Source: Octadecabacter dasysiphoniae
GTDB lineage: Bacteria > Pseudomonadota > Alphaproteobacteria > Rhodobacterales > Rhodobacteraceae
Direction: 5' to 3'
DNA: 64,000 bases
Assembly: GCF_021532615.1 (NCBI RefSeq)
Contig: NZ_JAKGAQ010000002.1
Span: forward strand, 782,501-846,500
The notes under the pieces were generated by a model. It did no database searches. It was given only the letters and a program-made list of their open reading frames with translations, and was not told the DNA's origin. The position numbers were made by a program, and so were the translations under genes. Each line of letters starts with the position of its first letter. Position 1 is the stretch's first letter. Below are positions 43,328-52,535 of this stretch, one piece after another.

Positions 43328-44773
43328 ATGAGTATTTCCAACTCCTTATCAAACGCCCTGTCTGGAATGACGGCTGCCTCGCGCATGGCAGAGGTCGTTT
43401 CATCAAATGTCTCGAACTCTTTGACGGACGGGTATGGCCGGCGCACCTTAAATCTATCTGCGGCCGTCGTTGGCGGCCGCGGTGCGGGAGTAGAAATTGG
43501 ATCGGTCAACAGACATGTTGATCGTGGTATCATTGCAGATCGTCGTCTGGCTGATGCAAGCTTGAGCGGTTTCGAAACGCTTGTTTCGACAATGGGCCGC
43601 GTAGAAGATGTTGTTGGGAGCGCAGGAGAAATCGGCTCAATTTCGTCGCGAATCGTTGATGTTGAAGCCGCACTGATCGACGCCTCGGTCGACCCGTCTT
43701 CAGCTACTCGGTTGTCATCCCTAGGTGATCGGCTGAACGATTTAACATCCAGCTTGAACACCGCGACAAAAAGCATCCAAAATCTAAGGGTAGAAGCCGA
43801 CGCGTCCATCGCATCGCAGGTCGATACTCTCAACACGTCTTTGGCGCAGGTCGAACAGCTCAATAAAGATGTAACTTCGGCACAGTTAAGCGGCATTGAC
43901 CCCTCGGGTTTGATTGACCAACGACAGATGGTGATCGACAAAATTGCTGAAATAGTGCCCGTTCGCGAGCTTGACAGGGACGGTGGACAAGTGGCTCTAA
44001 CCACACCAAGCGGTGAAACCCTACTGGACGGAAAAGCGAAGGTCTTTGGGTTTGTTGCGAACCCCGTCATCACGTCGGACATGACCATTGCGAGCACTGG
44101 ATTAAGCGGAATAACCCTCGATGGCGCACCGCTCTCTGCGGATGGAATCGGAAAGCTTGGTGGCGGTACTCTTGGTGCTTCATTTCAGGTCCGCGATGTT
44201 GAACTCGTCACTGCCCAAGATGGATTGGACGCCGTCGCAGCAGATCTTATCTTGAGGTTTCAAGATACTTCCGTTGATCCAAGTTTGAGTGCTGGCGAAC
44301 CTGGTCTGCTCATGGATGGTGGCCTTGCATATGACGCAATGAATCTAACCGGCCTTGCGGGTCGTATCGGCGTCAACGCGGCTGTTGATCCGGCGCAAGG
44401 CGGAGCACTGACAAATCTGCGCGACGGCATAAATGCGACCACGCCGGGACCATCCGGAAATTCCACACTTTTACAGGCGCTGTCGACGGCTCTTTCCGCG
44501 CCAATTGCCAGCGGGGCTGACCCAACTCAGAAAAGCGCAGCAGCACGTGCCGCAGACTTTGAAGCCAGCACTGGCGCACAAAGACTTAATTTTGAAGCTG
44601 AGTTAAGTTTTTCGAACGCACGTTGGTCTGGCCTCAAAGAGGCCGAAGCAGCAGGCGGCGTAGATACCGATTATGAAATGCAAATGTTGTTGAGGATCGA
44701 ACAGGCGTACGCCGCTAATGCTCGCGTTCTGCAAACCATCGACACGCTCATGCAACGCTTGATGGAGATTTAA
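43328..44773 (+). CDS. flgK: Flagellar hook-associated protein 1
   Basis: 481 residues. FlgK is the first hook-filament junction protein. The N-terminus (SISNSLSNALSGMTAASR, then VSSNVSNSLTDGYGRR) and the C-terminal helix (EMQMLLRIEQAYAANARV) are typical of the rod/hook family, while the length excludes a rod protein. Starts 20 bases after flgE and ends 3 bases before flgL. Confidence 0.94.
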   Translation: MSISNSLSNALSGMTAASRMAEVVSSNVSNSLTDGYGRRTLNLSAAVVGGRGAGVEIGSVNRHVDRGIIADRRLADASLSGFETLVSTMGRVEDVVGSAGEIGSISSRIVDVEAALIDASVDPSSATRLSSLGDRLNDLTSSLNTATKSIQNLRVEADASIASQVDTLNTSLAQVEQLNKDVTSAQLSGIDPSGLIDQRQMVIDKIAEIVPVRELDRDGGQVALTTPSGETLLDGKAKVFGFVANPVITSDMTIASTGLSGITLDGAPLSADGIGKLGGGTLGASFQVRDVELVTAQDGLDAVAADLILRFQDTSVDPSLSAGEPGLLMDGGLAYDAMNLTGLAGRIGVNAAVDPAQGGALTNLRDGINATTPGPSGNSTLLQALSTALSAPIASGADPTQKSAAARAADFEASTGAQRLNFEAELSFSNARWSGLKEAEAAGGVDTDYEMQMLLRIEQAYAANARVLQTIDTLMQRLMEI

Positions 44774-44776
44774 GAA

Positions 44777-45787
44777 ATGCCGATATCCACCATAGGCGAT
44801 ATTCAACAGCACTTTTTGTCCTCTCGAAACACATCTTCGATGAAATCAGAGCTGAATACCCTCGTTCAAGAGCTTACGACCGGGCAGGCTTCCGATTTGA
44901 CGTCTCATCTCGGCGTGAGCCAGTCCGAACTTTCGAGTCTTGATCGGCAATTGCAAATGCTTGCTCGATTCAACCAATCAAACACTGAAACCGGGCAACT
45001 TCTTTCGACCATGCAAATCGCACTTGATAACATTGAACAACACCGGGCGGACGCGGGCGGTACGCTCCTGATCATCTCGGACTCGAGTACGTTATCGCAA
45101 ATTTCCGATGCGGGTCGGGTTGCTCTTTCTGGTTTTGAAGCGACGGTGCAGTCTTTAAATATGCGGTCCGCAGGTCGCAGTATGTTTGGCGGCGCTGATC
45201 TTGATAGTAATCCGTTGGCACCGCCCGGCGATATGATTGATGCGTTGAAAACCACTGTCGCGGGGCTGACAGATGTGGGTGACATCACGACGGCGATCGA
45301 CACGTGGTTTGACGTGGCCGGTGGTGGCTTTGATACCATCGGCTACCAAGGTGATGCGGCAGGTTTTGTGCAGCGTCCGATTGATGCTAGCCAAAACGTA
45401 GAAATCCAAATTCGTGCAGATGATGACACGTTAAAAGACACTCTCAAAGCACTCGCGCTTGGCGCTTTGGCAGGTGACACAGATCTAGCGCTGTCGACAC
45501 AATCGCGGCAGACTTTGCAGCAACAGGCGGCGGAAGATCTTTTCTCTGTGGCGGCACCATTGGCGAGCGTCCAGGGGCGGCTTGGATATGCCGAAGGTCA
45601 GGTAGAAGAAGCGTCTGTGCGAAATTCTGCGCAAGAAGCATCATTCGGTATTGCAAGAAATACACTGGTATCGGCCGATCCGTTCGAAACAGCAACACGT
45701 CTAGAAGCGGTGCAGCTACAGCTTGAGACTCACTACACCTTAATCGCGCGTTTATCGCGCTTATCACTAACGGAGTATTTGCGTTGA
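44777..45787 (+). CDS. flgL: Flagellar hook-associated protein 3
   Basis: 336 residues. Flagellin-like N-terminal helix (IGDIQQHFLSSRNTSSMKSELNTL) split by normal FlgL spacing and a C-terminal helical end (RLEAVQLQLETHYTLIARLSRLSL cut in two motifs) mark the second junction protein. It follows flgK and its stop overlaps the TTG start of flgI. Confidence 0.88.
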   Translation: MPISTIGDIQQHFLSSRNTSSMKSELNTLVQELTTGQASDLTSHLGVSQSELSSLDRQLQMLARFNQSNTETGQLLSTMQIALDNIEQHRADAGGTLLIISDSSTLSQISDAGRVALSGFEATVQSLNMRSAGRSMFGGADLDSNPLAPPGDMIDALKTTVAGLTDVGDITTAIDTWFDVAGGGFDTIGYQGDAAGFVQRPIDASQNVEIQIRADDDTLKDTLKALALGALAGDTDLALSTQSRQTLQQQAAEDLFSVAAPLASVQGRLGYAEGQVEEASVRNSAQEASFGIARNTLVSADPFETATRLEAVQLQLETHYTLIARLSRLSLTEYLR

Positions 45788-46884
45788 TTAGAATTTTCGC
45801 CGCGCTTTTTCTTATCCTGATCCATTCTGCCGCAACAGCATCACCGATTAGAATCAAAGATCTTGTTGAGTTCGACGGTGTTCGGTCCAACGATCTTGTC
45901 GGTTATGGGCTTGTCGTAGGGCTGAACGGGACAGGGGATGGGTTGCGAAATTCTCCGTTTACCGAAGACATCATGAGCAATATCCTCGAACGCCTTGGGG
46001 TAAATGTTACGGGAGAACAGTTTCGACCGAACAACGTAGCGGCTGTCCTTGTCACAGCAAGCCTACCGCCTTTCGCACGGACGGGCAGCCCTATTGATGT
46101 AACTATCTCGGCGATCGGGGATGCAGACAGCCTTCTGGGCGGCACGCTTATCATGACCCCTCTGAACGCTGCAGATGGAGAGATTTATGCTGTTGCCCAA
46201 GGAACGATCATTGCCGGAGGCGTTTCGGCCGAGGGCGACGGCGGTGGGATTGTCCAAGGCGTCCCAACTTCTGGGGTTATACCATCAGGTGCGACCGTTG
46301 AACGAGAAGTCGCATTCGCGCTTTCAGAATTAGAGGTAATTCGTCTTGCATTAAGGTCACCCGATTTCACAACAGCCGCCCGGATCGAGACTGCAATTAA
46401 CCAAAATTATGGTAGGGGCGTCGCTGTCATGCTGGATTCCGGAACAGTTCGCCTCGATATCGCAGCAACTCGGGCAATTTCGCCCGCACACGCGTTGGTA
46501 CAGGTCGAGAATATTCTGGTCGAACCTGAGTTGCGTGCACGAGTGGTCGTTGATCAAAGGTCGGGTACGATTGTTATGGGGGAAGATGTACGCATTTCGC
46601 GTGTTGCTGTTAGCCAGGGAAACCTTACGCTTCGAATCCAAGAAGCCCCTTTGGTCGTACAGCCAAATCCGTTTTCAGCTGGTGAGACGATTGTTGTTCC
46701 GAACACCAACGCTCAGATCAATGAAGAACCGGGAATAGGCCTTGCCGAAATCCAAGAGGGAACATCGCTGTCCGAAGTCGTCGCCGGACTGAATGCACTG
46801 GGCGTATCCCCGCGTGATATGATTGACATCCTCAAAAGCATCAAAGCCGCCGGCGCTCTTCATGCTGAATTTGTGGTACGCTGA
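45784..46884 (+). CDS. flgI: Flagellar P-ring protein
   Basis: 366 residues. FlgI forms the periplasmic P ring. It starts at a TTG that overlaps the flgL stop (TTGA); no upstream ATG fits. A signal peptide runs to about residue 20 (SAATA-SP), then the family blocks RIKDLVEFDGVRSNDLVGYG in part and GTGDGLRNSPFT, NVAAVLVTA, and GTIVMGEDVRIS. It ends 3 bases from the convergent fliP. Confidence 0.95.
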   Translation: MIRIFAALFLILIHSAATASPIRIKDLVEFDGVRSNDLVGYGLVVGLNGTGDGLRNSPFTEDIMSNILERLGVNVTGEQFRPNNVAAVLVTASLPPFARTGSPIDVTISAIGDADSLLGGTLIMTPLNAADGEIYAVAQGTIIAGGVSAEGDGGGIVQGVPTSGVIPSGATVEREVAFALSELEVIRLALRSPDFTTAARIETAINQNYGRGVAVMLDSGTVRLDIAATRAISPAHALVQVENILVEPELRARVVVDQRSGTIVMGEDVRISRVAVSQGNLTLRIQEAPLVVQPNPFSAGETIVVPNTNAQINEEPGIGLAEIQEGTSLSEVVAGLNALGVSPRDMIDILKSIKAAGALHAEFVVR

Positions 46885-46887
46885 ATG

Positions 46888-47622
46888 TCAAAAGTAACTT
46901 CGTACCAAGCTGCCTGCAATTAAGCTCCACCCATCCGCTACGACGAAGAACGCCAATTTGAAAGGTAGTGAGACGATCGCGGGTGGCACCATCATCATCC
47001 CCATCGACATTAGAACCGCGGCAACGACGAGGTCGATGACCAGGAACGGTAAAAAGACAAGAAAACCTATCTGAAAAGCCCGCTCGATCTCGCTCAGAAG
47101 AAAGGACGGGATCAAGACAGAGAGCGGGGAAGTTTCGATGGGTTGATTGCTTTCCATGCCTGGCCGTAAGCTCGCCAATTCTTCAAACGTTTCCGGAACG
47201 ATTCTACCGGACATAAATAGGCGGAAAGGTTCCATGATTTTTGTGAAGGCCTGTTCAAGTGGCATCGCTTCATTCAAGAGCGGCTGAACGCCGGCGTCCC
47301 AGGCTGCGATGAACACAGGTTCCATGACGAAGTAGGTTAGGAACAGCGCGAGACTGACGATCAGCATATTGGGTGGCGACTGCTGTAAGCCGATTCCCTG
47401 TCTCAGGATTGACAAGACAGTTACCATAAATGGAAAACACGTGATCATAATCGCAAGCCCTGGAACGATGCTGAGCAGTGTTATGAGAACCAATAGTTGA
47501 ATGGATCTGGTCGCTAGAGACCCGTCATTATCCAAGGTTATTGAAACGTCTTGTGCCAATGTCGGGCTTACTGTGAGCACAAGAGCGATGGCGGCATAAA
47601 GGAAAAGCCGACCATTAGGCAT
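46888..47622 (-). CDS. fliP: Flagellar export apparatus protein FliP
   Basis: 244 residues with an N-terminal signal peptide and four membrane helices. The core block LLSIVPGLAIMITCFPFMV and the C-terminal GFLVFLPFLVIDLVVA and MGMMMVPP are diagnostic. FliP with FliQ and FliR forms the export gate. Last gene of the minus-strand fliF-fliH-fliN-fliP unit; it overlaps fliN by 8 bases. Confidence 0.96.
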   Translation of the reverse strand: MPNGRLFLYAAIALVLTVSPTLAQDVSITLDNDGSLATRSIQLLVLITLLSIVPGLAIMITCFPFMVTVLSILRQGIGLQQSPPNMLIVSLALFLTYFVMEPVFIAAWDAGVQPLLNEAMPLEQAFTKIMEPFRLFMSGRIVPETFEELASLRPGMESNQPIETSPLSVLIPSFLLSEIERAFQIGFLVFLPFLVIDLVVAAVLMSMGMMMVPPAIVSLPFKLAFFVVADGWSLIAGSLVRSYF

Positions 47623-47896
47623 TTGACGAACTCGTTGAAATTACTTCTGTTAGGCGGACAGCGAGCTGTCCTGTTTCATTTCCTGTGACCTGTTCTAATT
47701 GCCCACGGGCAATCAAACGACCACCCACAAAAAGATCAACCGGATCATCAATACGTTTATCCAGCGGCAGAACGGCATTTTCTCCGAGTTCAAGAAGGTC
47801 TCGAACTAAAGGACGGGCCCTGCCGACGGACACCGTTACTTCAACAGGTAGGTTTCGAAGCGGATGGGCGGGGCTCGTCGAGATTTCATCAGCCAT
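47615..47896 (-). CDS. fliN: Flagellar motor switch protein FliN
   Basis: 93 residues, the short FliN form consisting of little more than the SpoA domain. The motif LPVEVTVSVGRARPLVRDLLEL and LDKRIDDPVDLFVGGRLIARG is typical. It sits in the C ring, with FliM and FliG encoded elsewhere. Overlaps neighbours on both sides by 8 bases. Confidence 0.93.
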   Translation of the reverse strand: MADEISTSPAHPLRNLPVEVTVSVGRARPLVRDLLELGENAVLPLDKRIDDPVDLFVGGRLIARGQLEQVTGNETGQLAVRLTEVISTSSSNA

Positions 47897-48449
47897 TTGA
47901 TTGGGTCCTTTCTAAAGGTTCGAGCCCGTTCAGGGCTGTCTGCAACGCAAGCGTCAACGCATGTATGTCGATCAGGATATGTGTCGTGTCGCTTCTCAGG
48001 AGGGCCTGCCCATCAGTAAGAGTGGCATCGCCAATGAAGCTAAAATTGTCGGAATGTGCCGTTAGAACGGTTTGGAGATGGTCAACTGCTTCGGGGTGCA
48101 CTGCAATCTGGACAGGGCTCGCAGCGACCTGTTTGAAATCACGTGCTAGAACGTCAACGAGATGATCCGCAAAACTGTCTTTTGCGATTTGAGGCAATAT
48201 TGTTTCCGAAATTTGGGCCAGCAACGGGCGAAGTCTTTCCAGAATCTGTAGCCGGGCCTCTGCAAAGCCAAAGGCCATATCCGATAAAGTCGCGTCGATT
48301 CCTTCCGTTGCCCGCGTCAGATTTGCCGTTTCCGTCTGCTCTGCGGATTTGATCCCAGCCGCAAATCCCTTTTTGAATTCTATGGATTCCTTAGGGGGAA
48401 CTGCCGGACTGTCTTCGAAGCTTTCAAGACTTACGCGAGACAACGTCAT
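47889..48449 (-). CDS. fliH: FliH-like flagellar export regulator
   Basis: 186 residues, no membrane helix, long helical N-terminal half followed by a compact domain. Position between fliF and fliN and the general layout agree with FliH, the FliI-ATPase partner that docks to the C ring. Sequence conservation in this family is low, so the name rests on context as well as on shape. The start overlaps the fliF stop (ATGA). Confidence 0.7.
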   Translation of the reverse strand: MTLSRVSLESFEDSPAVPPKESIEFKKGFAAGIKSAEQTETANLTRATEGIDATLSDMAFGFAEARLQILERLRPLLAQISETILPQIAKDSFADHLVDVLARDFKQVAASPVQIAVHPEAVDHLQTVLTAHSDNFSFIGDATLTDGQALLRSDTTHILIDIHALTLALQTALNGLEPLERTQSNG

Positions 48450-50047
48450 TTGGATGGCTCCGGCGAGTCTGGTTCATCGATCCAGCTTTGTAAAACCTGA
48501 ATGGCTTCGTCGCGCCGATCATCGATTAGACCGCGCAATCGTTCCACTGGATCATCTTGCAAGGCCTTGCCGTCGGCCGGCCCTGCTGAAGGCGGCGGTG
48601 CAATCGCAGACGCGCTGGCAACCCCATCGATTACAGGCCCACTGGTATCAGACATCGAATTGGCGGCAGCACCGCCGCTATTGTCCAGCAATGGGGGTGA
48701 CACGCGGTTCGCTGTTAGGATTGGACGAACGACAAACAGACCCAAGATCAAGGCCACCAGTGCAAGAACGCCGGTTTGGACCAACTTCATAATATCAAGA
48801 GGCGCGGCGGGTGTTTGCCCGTTTCCTGCTTCTGTTCCCAGCGTTGGTAATGCTTCAAACGCCATCGATCGTATCGTGATCTCGTCCCCACGTTCGGTGT
48901 CCAGCCCGACCGCAGACGCAACCAACATTCGTAAATCTTCCAATTCTTCCGCTGGTCGGGGGGTCATGATGGGATCACCGGCTTCATCAACTCCGGGCAC
49001 GCTGTTGACTAAAACGGCCACGCTAATTCTGCTGATTGCACCAGGAGAACGTAGGATTTCGCGCTGTGTCTCCGAAACTTCGTAGTTCGTAACAGCGCGA
49101 CTTTCGCTGTTTTCGTTTGATGCTGCCCCAGCGTTTCCCGCACCGTCACCTTCCGGCAGGTTAGAGGCGATGGTTACGTCACCGGACAAACTATCCTGCG
49201 ATGATGTGGTGCTTTCCTGAATTTCCGTGCTGATTGCAACGCGCGTATCAGGATCGAAAGACCGCTCAATAATGGATTCTGTTTCAGTGACAGTGTCGAC
49301 GCTCACTTCGACAACCGAATTCCCGGCGCCGACGCGTGCAGCCAGAAGGCGTTCGACGCGATTGCGCAGTTCTGCGACTTTTTCCTGCGCATCCGGGGCT
49401 ATTGCGTTGTCTTGTGTTCCAGAAATCAAACCGCCAACACCATCAATTACTGCAACATCGTTTGGTGCAAGGCCGGGAACCGCGGACGCCACGAGAAACC
49501 GCAACGCATCTGCCTGATCGGAATTCAAAGATCCGTTCACTGATGTGACTGTAACAGCGGCAGTCGGTGCCTGTTCGCGACGGAAAGGCTGTGCTGACGT
49601 CGCTGAAATATGAACACGTGCGGCACGAATATGGGGGCTCGCGAGAACCGTGCGGGCAAGCTCTCCTTCTTTGGCACGCCAATAGGCAGCGTCAAACATC
49701 TGCGACGTGGTGCCAAAGCCAGACAAGTTGTCGAGCAACTCATACCCTTGGGAACTGTTTGCAGGCAGTCCTTCTGCGGCCAAAGTCATGCGCAGGCGAT
49801 CACGATCCGCTGTTGGCACAAAAATTGATCCGCCACGTACGTCATATAAAATGCCGCGCTGATCCAGGGCTGTCACGACGTCGCCTGCTGTTGCGTTGTC
49901 GAGACCTGCATAAAGCAGCGACAAATCACTGGACGTTGTGGTACGCGCCATCGTCAGGACCGCGGCAAACACCGCGAGCGATGCCCCGATGGCAATGATT
50001 CTGCGTCTCGTATCGAGATTAGACCAAGCTGTATTCATGCTTCCCAA
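48446..50047 (-). CDS. fliF: Flagellar MS-ring protein FliF
   Basis: 533 residues from TTG at 50047, or 530 from ATG at 50038. The TTG is 8 bases after GGGGAG, ideal spacing, whereas the ATG is 17 bases away, so TTG is favoured. Membrane helices near both ends (about 18-35 and 430-450) flank a periplasmic ring-building region; ARVHISATSAQPFRREQAPTAAV is partly conserved YscJ/FliF sequence and the C-terminal tail is the FliG-binding end. First gene of a four-gene unit, divergent from fliL. Confidence 0.95.
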   Translation of the reverse strand: MGSMNTAWSNLDTRRRIIAIGASLAVFAAVLTMARTTTSSDLSLLYAGLDNATAGDVVTALDQRGILYDVRGGSIFVPTADRDRLRMTLAAEGLPANSSQGYELLDNLSGFGTTSQMFDAAYWRAKEGELARTVLASPHIRAARVHISATSAQPFRREQAPTAAVTVTSVNGSLNSDQADALRFLVASAVPGLAPNDVAVIDGVGGLISGTQDNAIAPDAQEKVAELRNRVERLLAARVGAGNSVVEVSVDTVTETESIIERSFDPDTRVAISTEIQESTTSSQDSLSGDVTIASNLPEGDGAGNAGAASNENSESRAVTNYEVSETQREILRSPGAISRISVAVLVNSVPGVDEAGDPIMTPRPAEELEDLRMLVASAVGLDTERGDEITIRSMAFEALPTLGTEAGNGQTPAAPLDIMKLVQTGVLALVALILGLFVVRPILTANRVSPPLLDNSGGAAANSMSDTSGPVIDGVASASAIAPPPSAGPADGKALQDDPVERLRGLIDDRRDEAIQVLQSWIDEPDSPEPSK

Positions 50048-50103
50048 GCGGGTTTCTCCCCTTCATGGCGTTCTGCCGTTGTTCCTCAATAGACCCGTCA
50101 GGC

Positions 50104-50118
50104 TTAACAATCGGTTAG
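50104..50118. promoter_or_regulatory. CtrA-like site between fliF and fliL
   Basis: TTAA-CAATCGG-TTAG matches the CtrA consensus TTAA-N7-TTAA at seven of eight positions. It lies in the 115-base divergent spacer, 45 bases before the fliL start. Confidence 0.5.
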
Positions 50119-50162
50119 TGCCTTTGAATGTATTGATCAGTCAGACAACAAGGACTGCCCAA

Positions 50163-50660
50163 ATGGCTGAAACAGATGAAAACGTTGATAAGACAGGCGA
50201 AGACCCCCCCAAAAAGGGATCGAAGCTGCCACTGATTCTTGGTGTGGTGATGGCTGTTCTTGGCGGCGGTGGTGGATTTATGGCCGTTCAGATGGGTCTC
50301 ATCGGCGGATCTCATGAAGAAGCACATGAGGAAGCCGTCGAAGAGGCAGAAGAACTTCCGGCTTTGGCGTTCGTCCCGATGGAAACACTGGTCATCAACC
50401 TCCCGGAAAGTGCGACGGCGAAGCATTTGCTGTTTACCGCCCAGCTGGAAGTGGAACCCGCGTATTCCCAAGAGGTCGCCGATCTTATGCCGCGGGTTGT
50501 GGATGTCCTGAACGGATATTTGCGTGCCGTTGATATTGCCGAACTTGAAAATCCTACTGCACTTGTACGGTTGCGTGCTCAAATGCTGCGCCGGGTTCAG
50601 GTCGTTGTTGGGGATGGTCGGGTCAAAGACATCCTGATTATGGAATTCGTGCTGAACTAG
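50163..50660 (+). CDS. fliL: Flagellar basal body-associated protein FliL
   Basis: 165 residues from the ATG at 50163; longer in-frame readings run back over the fliF start. One membrane helix (about 22-42, LPLILGVVMAVLGGGGGFMAV) and a periplasmic FliL domain ending in VKDILIMEFVLN. FliL rings support stator function. First of a + strand unit that includes motE and motA. A second FliL gene is at 59177. Confidence 0.92.
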   Translation: MAETDENVDKTGEDPPKKGSKLPLILGVVMAVLGGGGGFMAVQMGLIGGSHEEAHEEAVEEAEELPALAFVPMETLVINLPESATAKHLLFTAQLEVEPAYSQEVADLMPRVVDVLNGYLRAVDIAELENPTALVRLRAQMLRRVQVVVGDGRVKDILIMEFVLN

Positions 50661-50672
50661 AAGGGGACAGCT

Positions 50673-51029
50673 ATGGCGTTTATTGCCGATATTTTTCTGA
50701 CCGCGGGGGCGCTGGCTGCCGGGTTTTACTGTTTTATTCTGTCCCGCAGGTTGCGGCGATTTACAGATTTGGAACATGGTGTAGGCGGGGCAATCGCTGT
50801 TCTTTCTGTACAAGTTGACGATTTATCCAAAGCCCTAAAGCAGGCAGAGGCAGCATCCCTGCAGTCGTCAACCAATTTGGCATCGCAGTCCCAATCCGCT
50901 GAAGTCGTGGCAAAGCGGCTCGAACTTTTGATTGCCTCTTTGCACGATCTGCCTGAACCGGCTGTGCCTGAACGTGCGATTGATCCTTTTTTTGTGCGCC
51001 AGCCTTTAGTGGGCGAGGATATGTCTTAG
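50673..51029 (+). CDS. Small membrane-anchored coiled-coil protein of the flagellar cluster
   Basis: 118 residues: one N-terminal helix in the membrane (about 4-22), a short basic patch (RRLRRF), then a heptad-like coiled coil (about 40-90) and a Pro-rich end. I do not recognise it with certainty; the layout recalls bitopic proteins such as Caulobacter PflI (DUF6468-like), but that is a weak guess. Wedged between fliL and motE with 12 and 0 bases of spacing, so a motor-related role is likely. Confidence 0.75.
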   Translation: MAFIADIFLTAGALAAGFYCFILSRRLRRFTDLEHGVGGAIAVLSVQVDDLSKALKQAEAASLQSSTNLASQSQSAEVVAKRLELLIASLHDLPEPAVPERAIDPFFVRQPLVGEDMS

Positions 51030-51599
51030 ATGTCGTCCCGGCGTAAACCTCGTTATGTATTAATCGTGATCGCGACACTGTTGCTCGTTTCGGGCGCTGT
51101 AAGACTGGCCACGGGAATGGGCCCAGCGATTGCCTATGCTGAAGAACAAATGGTTCAGGATGAGGTCATTCCGGTGTCAGAACCTGCGCCGGCTGATGTC
51201 TCTCCGCTGCTAGCTGCCTTGCAAGCGAGAGAAGTGCGCGTGGCGGACCGTGAAACAGCAATTGATGACAGGCTGCGCGCGCTCGCCAACGCCGAAGAAG
51301 AACTGACGCGGCGGTTGGTAGACGTGGAAGCCGCAGAAGCGTCCTTGATGGCCGCCTTGGCGCTATCTGAAACAGCCAATGATTCTGACATTGCACGACT
51401 TACGACAGTTTATGAAAACATGAAGCCGGCGGATGCCGCTGGTCTGTTCGAACAAATGGCACCTGATTTTGCGTCAGGATTTTTAGTTCGAATGAATCCT
51501 CAGGCAGCGGCGGCTATTCTCGCAGGGCTGGAACCTCAAACGGCCTATTCGATCAGCGTGATTATCGCGGGTCGCAACGCTAATGCACCGACCGAATAG
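51030..51599 (+). CDS. motE: MotE-like flagellar motility protein
   Basis: 189 residues: N-terminal membrane or signal helix (about 9-27), a coiled coil (about 60-115), then an MgtE-N-like domain with YENMKPADAAGLFEQMAP and GFLVRMNPQAAAAILAGL. This matches MotE of rhizobia, a periplasmic chaperone needed for stator or MotC stability. It starts directly after the preceding stop codon. Confidence 0.82.
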   Translation: MSSRRKPRYVLIVIATLLLVSGAVRLATGMGPAIAYAEEQMVQDEVIPVSEPAPADVSPLLAALQAREVRVADRETAIDDRLRALANAEEELTRRLVDVEAAEASLMAALALSETANDSDIARLTTVYENMKPADAAGLFEQMAPDFASGFLVRMNPQAAAAILAGLEPQTAYSISVIIAGRNANAPTE

Positions 51600-51665
51600 C
51601 GATAAAGACGAAACCTTAACCACTCACGTGCGAAGACCAGTGGTGTACAACTAGGGGCTAGAATC

Positions 51666-52535
51666 ATGATCGGCTTGGTCGGTATCGTCATAATCTTTGT
51701 AATGGTTTTCGGGGGCTACACGCTTGCTGGCGGCAAGATGGGGCTCATCCTGAAGGCCCTTCCATTTGAGATGATCATGATTGGCGGGGCAGCTATTGGC
51801 GCTTTCGTTATTTCGAACGATATGGCCGGTATCAAACATACCCTGAAGGACATGGGAAAGGTCTTTAAGGGCACCAAATGGAAAGCCGAAGACTATCGCG
51901 ATTTGCTGTGCCTGCTGTTCGAATTAATTCGTATTGCCCGTGCGAATCCGGTCGGGTTGGAAACACATATCGAAGAACCTGCTGACAGCCCTGTCTTCGG
52001 GAAATACCCCAAGATTCTGGCAGACAAAGAGGCTGTTGCCTTGATCTGTGATACATTGCGATCCGCATCGATGAACTACGATGACCCGCATCAGGTCGAA
52101 GAAGTTTTGGAAAAGCGCATTGAAGCGAATTTTCACCACAGTATGCATGGCACCCACGCGCTACAGACCGTCGCGGATGGATTGCCTGCTCTCGGAATTG
52201 TTGCAGCTGTTTTGGGTGTCATCAAAACCATGAGCTCGATTGATCAACCACCCGAGGTCTTGGGTAAGATGATTGGTGGCGCGCTTGTCGGTACCTTCCT
52301 GGGCGTTTTCTTGGCTTATGGTTTGGTTGGCCCGTTTGCCGGAAAGGTCAAAACCGTCGTCGAAGAAGATGCGCACTTCTACCAACTCATAAGAGAAGTA
52401 TTAGTTGCAAACCTGTATCAACACGCGCCTAATATTTGCATTGAAGTCGGTCGCCAAAATACCCCCGGCCATTGCCGTCCGAGTTTTTCTGACCTTGAAG
52501 AAGCCCTCAAAGCAGCCAAGCAGGATGCAGCATGA
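51666..52535 (+). CDS. motA: Flagellar stator protein MotA
   Basis: 289 residues, four membrane helices with a large cytoplasmic loop. GLVGIVIIFVMVFGGY, the loop region before PALGIVAAVLGVIKTM, and GKMIGGALVGTFLGVFLAYG are typical of the alphaproteobacterial MotA. Forms the stator with MotB. AGGGG lies upstream in the 66-base gap. Its stop overlaps the next gene (ATGA). Confidence 0.95.
   Translation: MIGLVGIVIIFVMVFGGYTLAGGKMGLILKALPFEMIMIGGAAIGAFVISNDMAGIKHTLKDMGKVFKGTKWKAEDYRDLLCLLFELIRIARANPVGLETHIEEPADSPVFGKYPKILADKEAVALICDTLRSASMNYDDPHQVEEVLEKRIEANFHHSMHGTHALQTVADGLPALGIVAAVLGVIKTMSSIDQPPEVLGKMIGGALVGTFLGVFLAYGLVGPFAGKVKTVVEEDAHFYQLIREVLVANLYQHAPNICIEVGRQNTPGHCRPSFSDLEEALKAAKQDAA

Noticed and set aside
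51616..51621. TTAACC before motA as a CtrA site
   Set aside because: Only a half site; no second TTAA at 7-base spacing.
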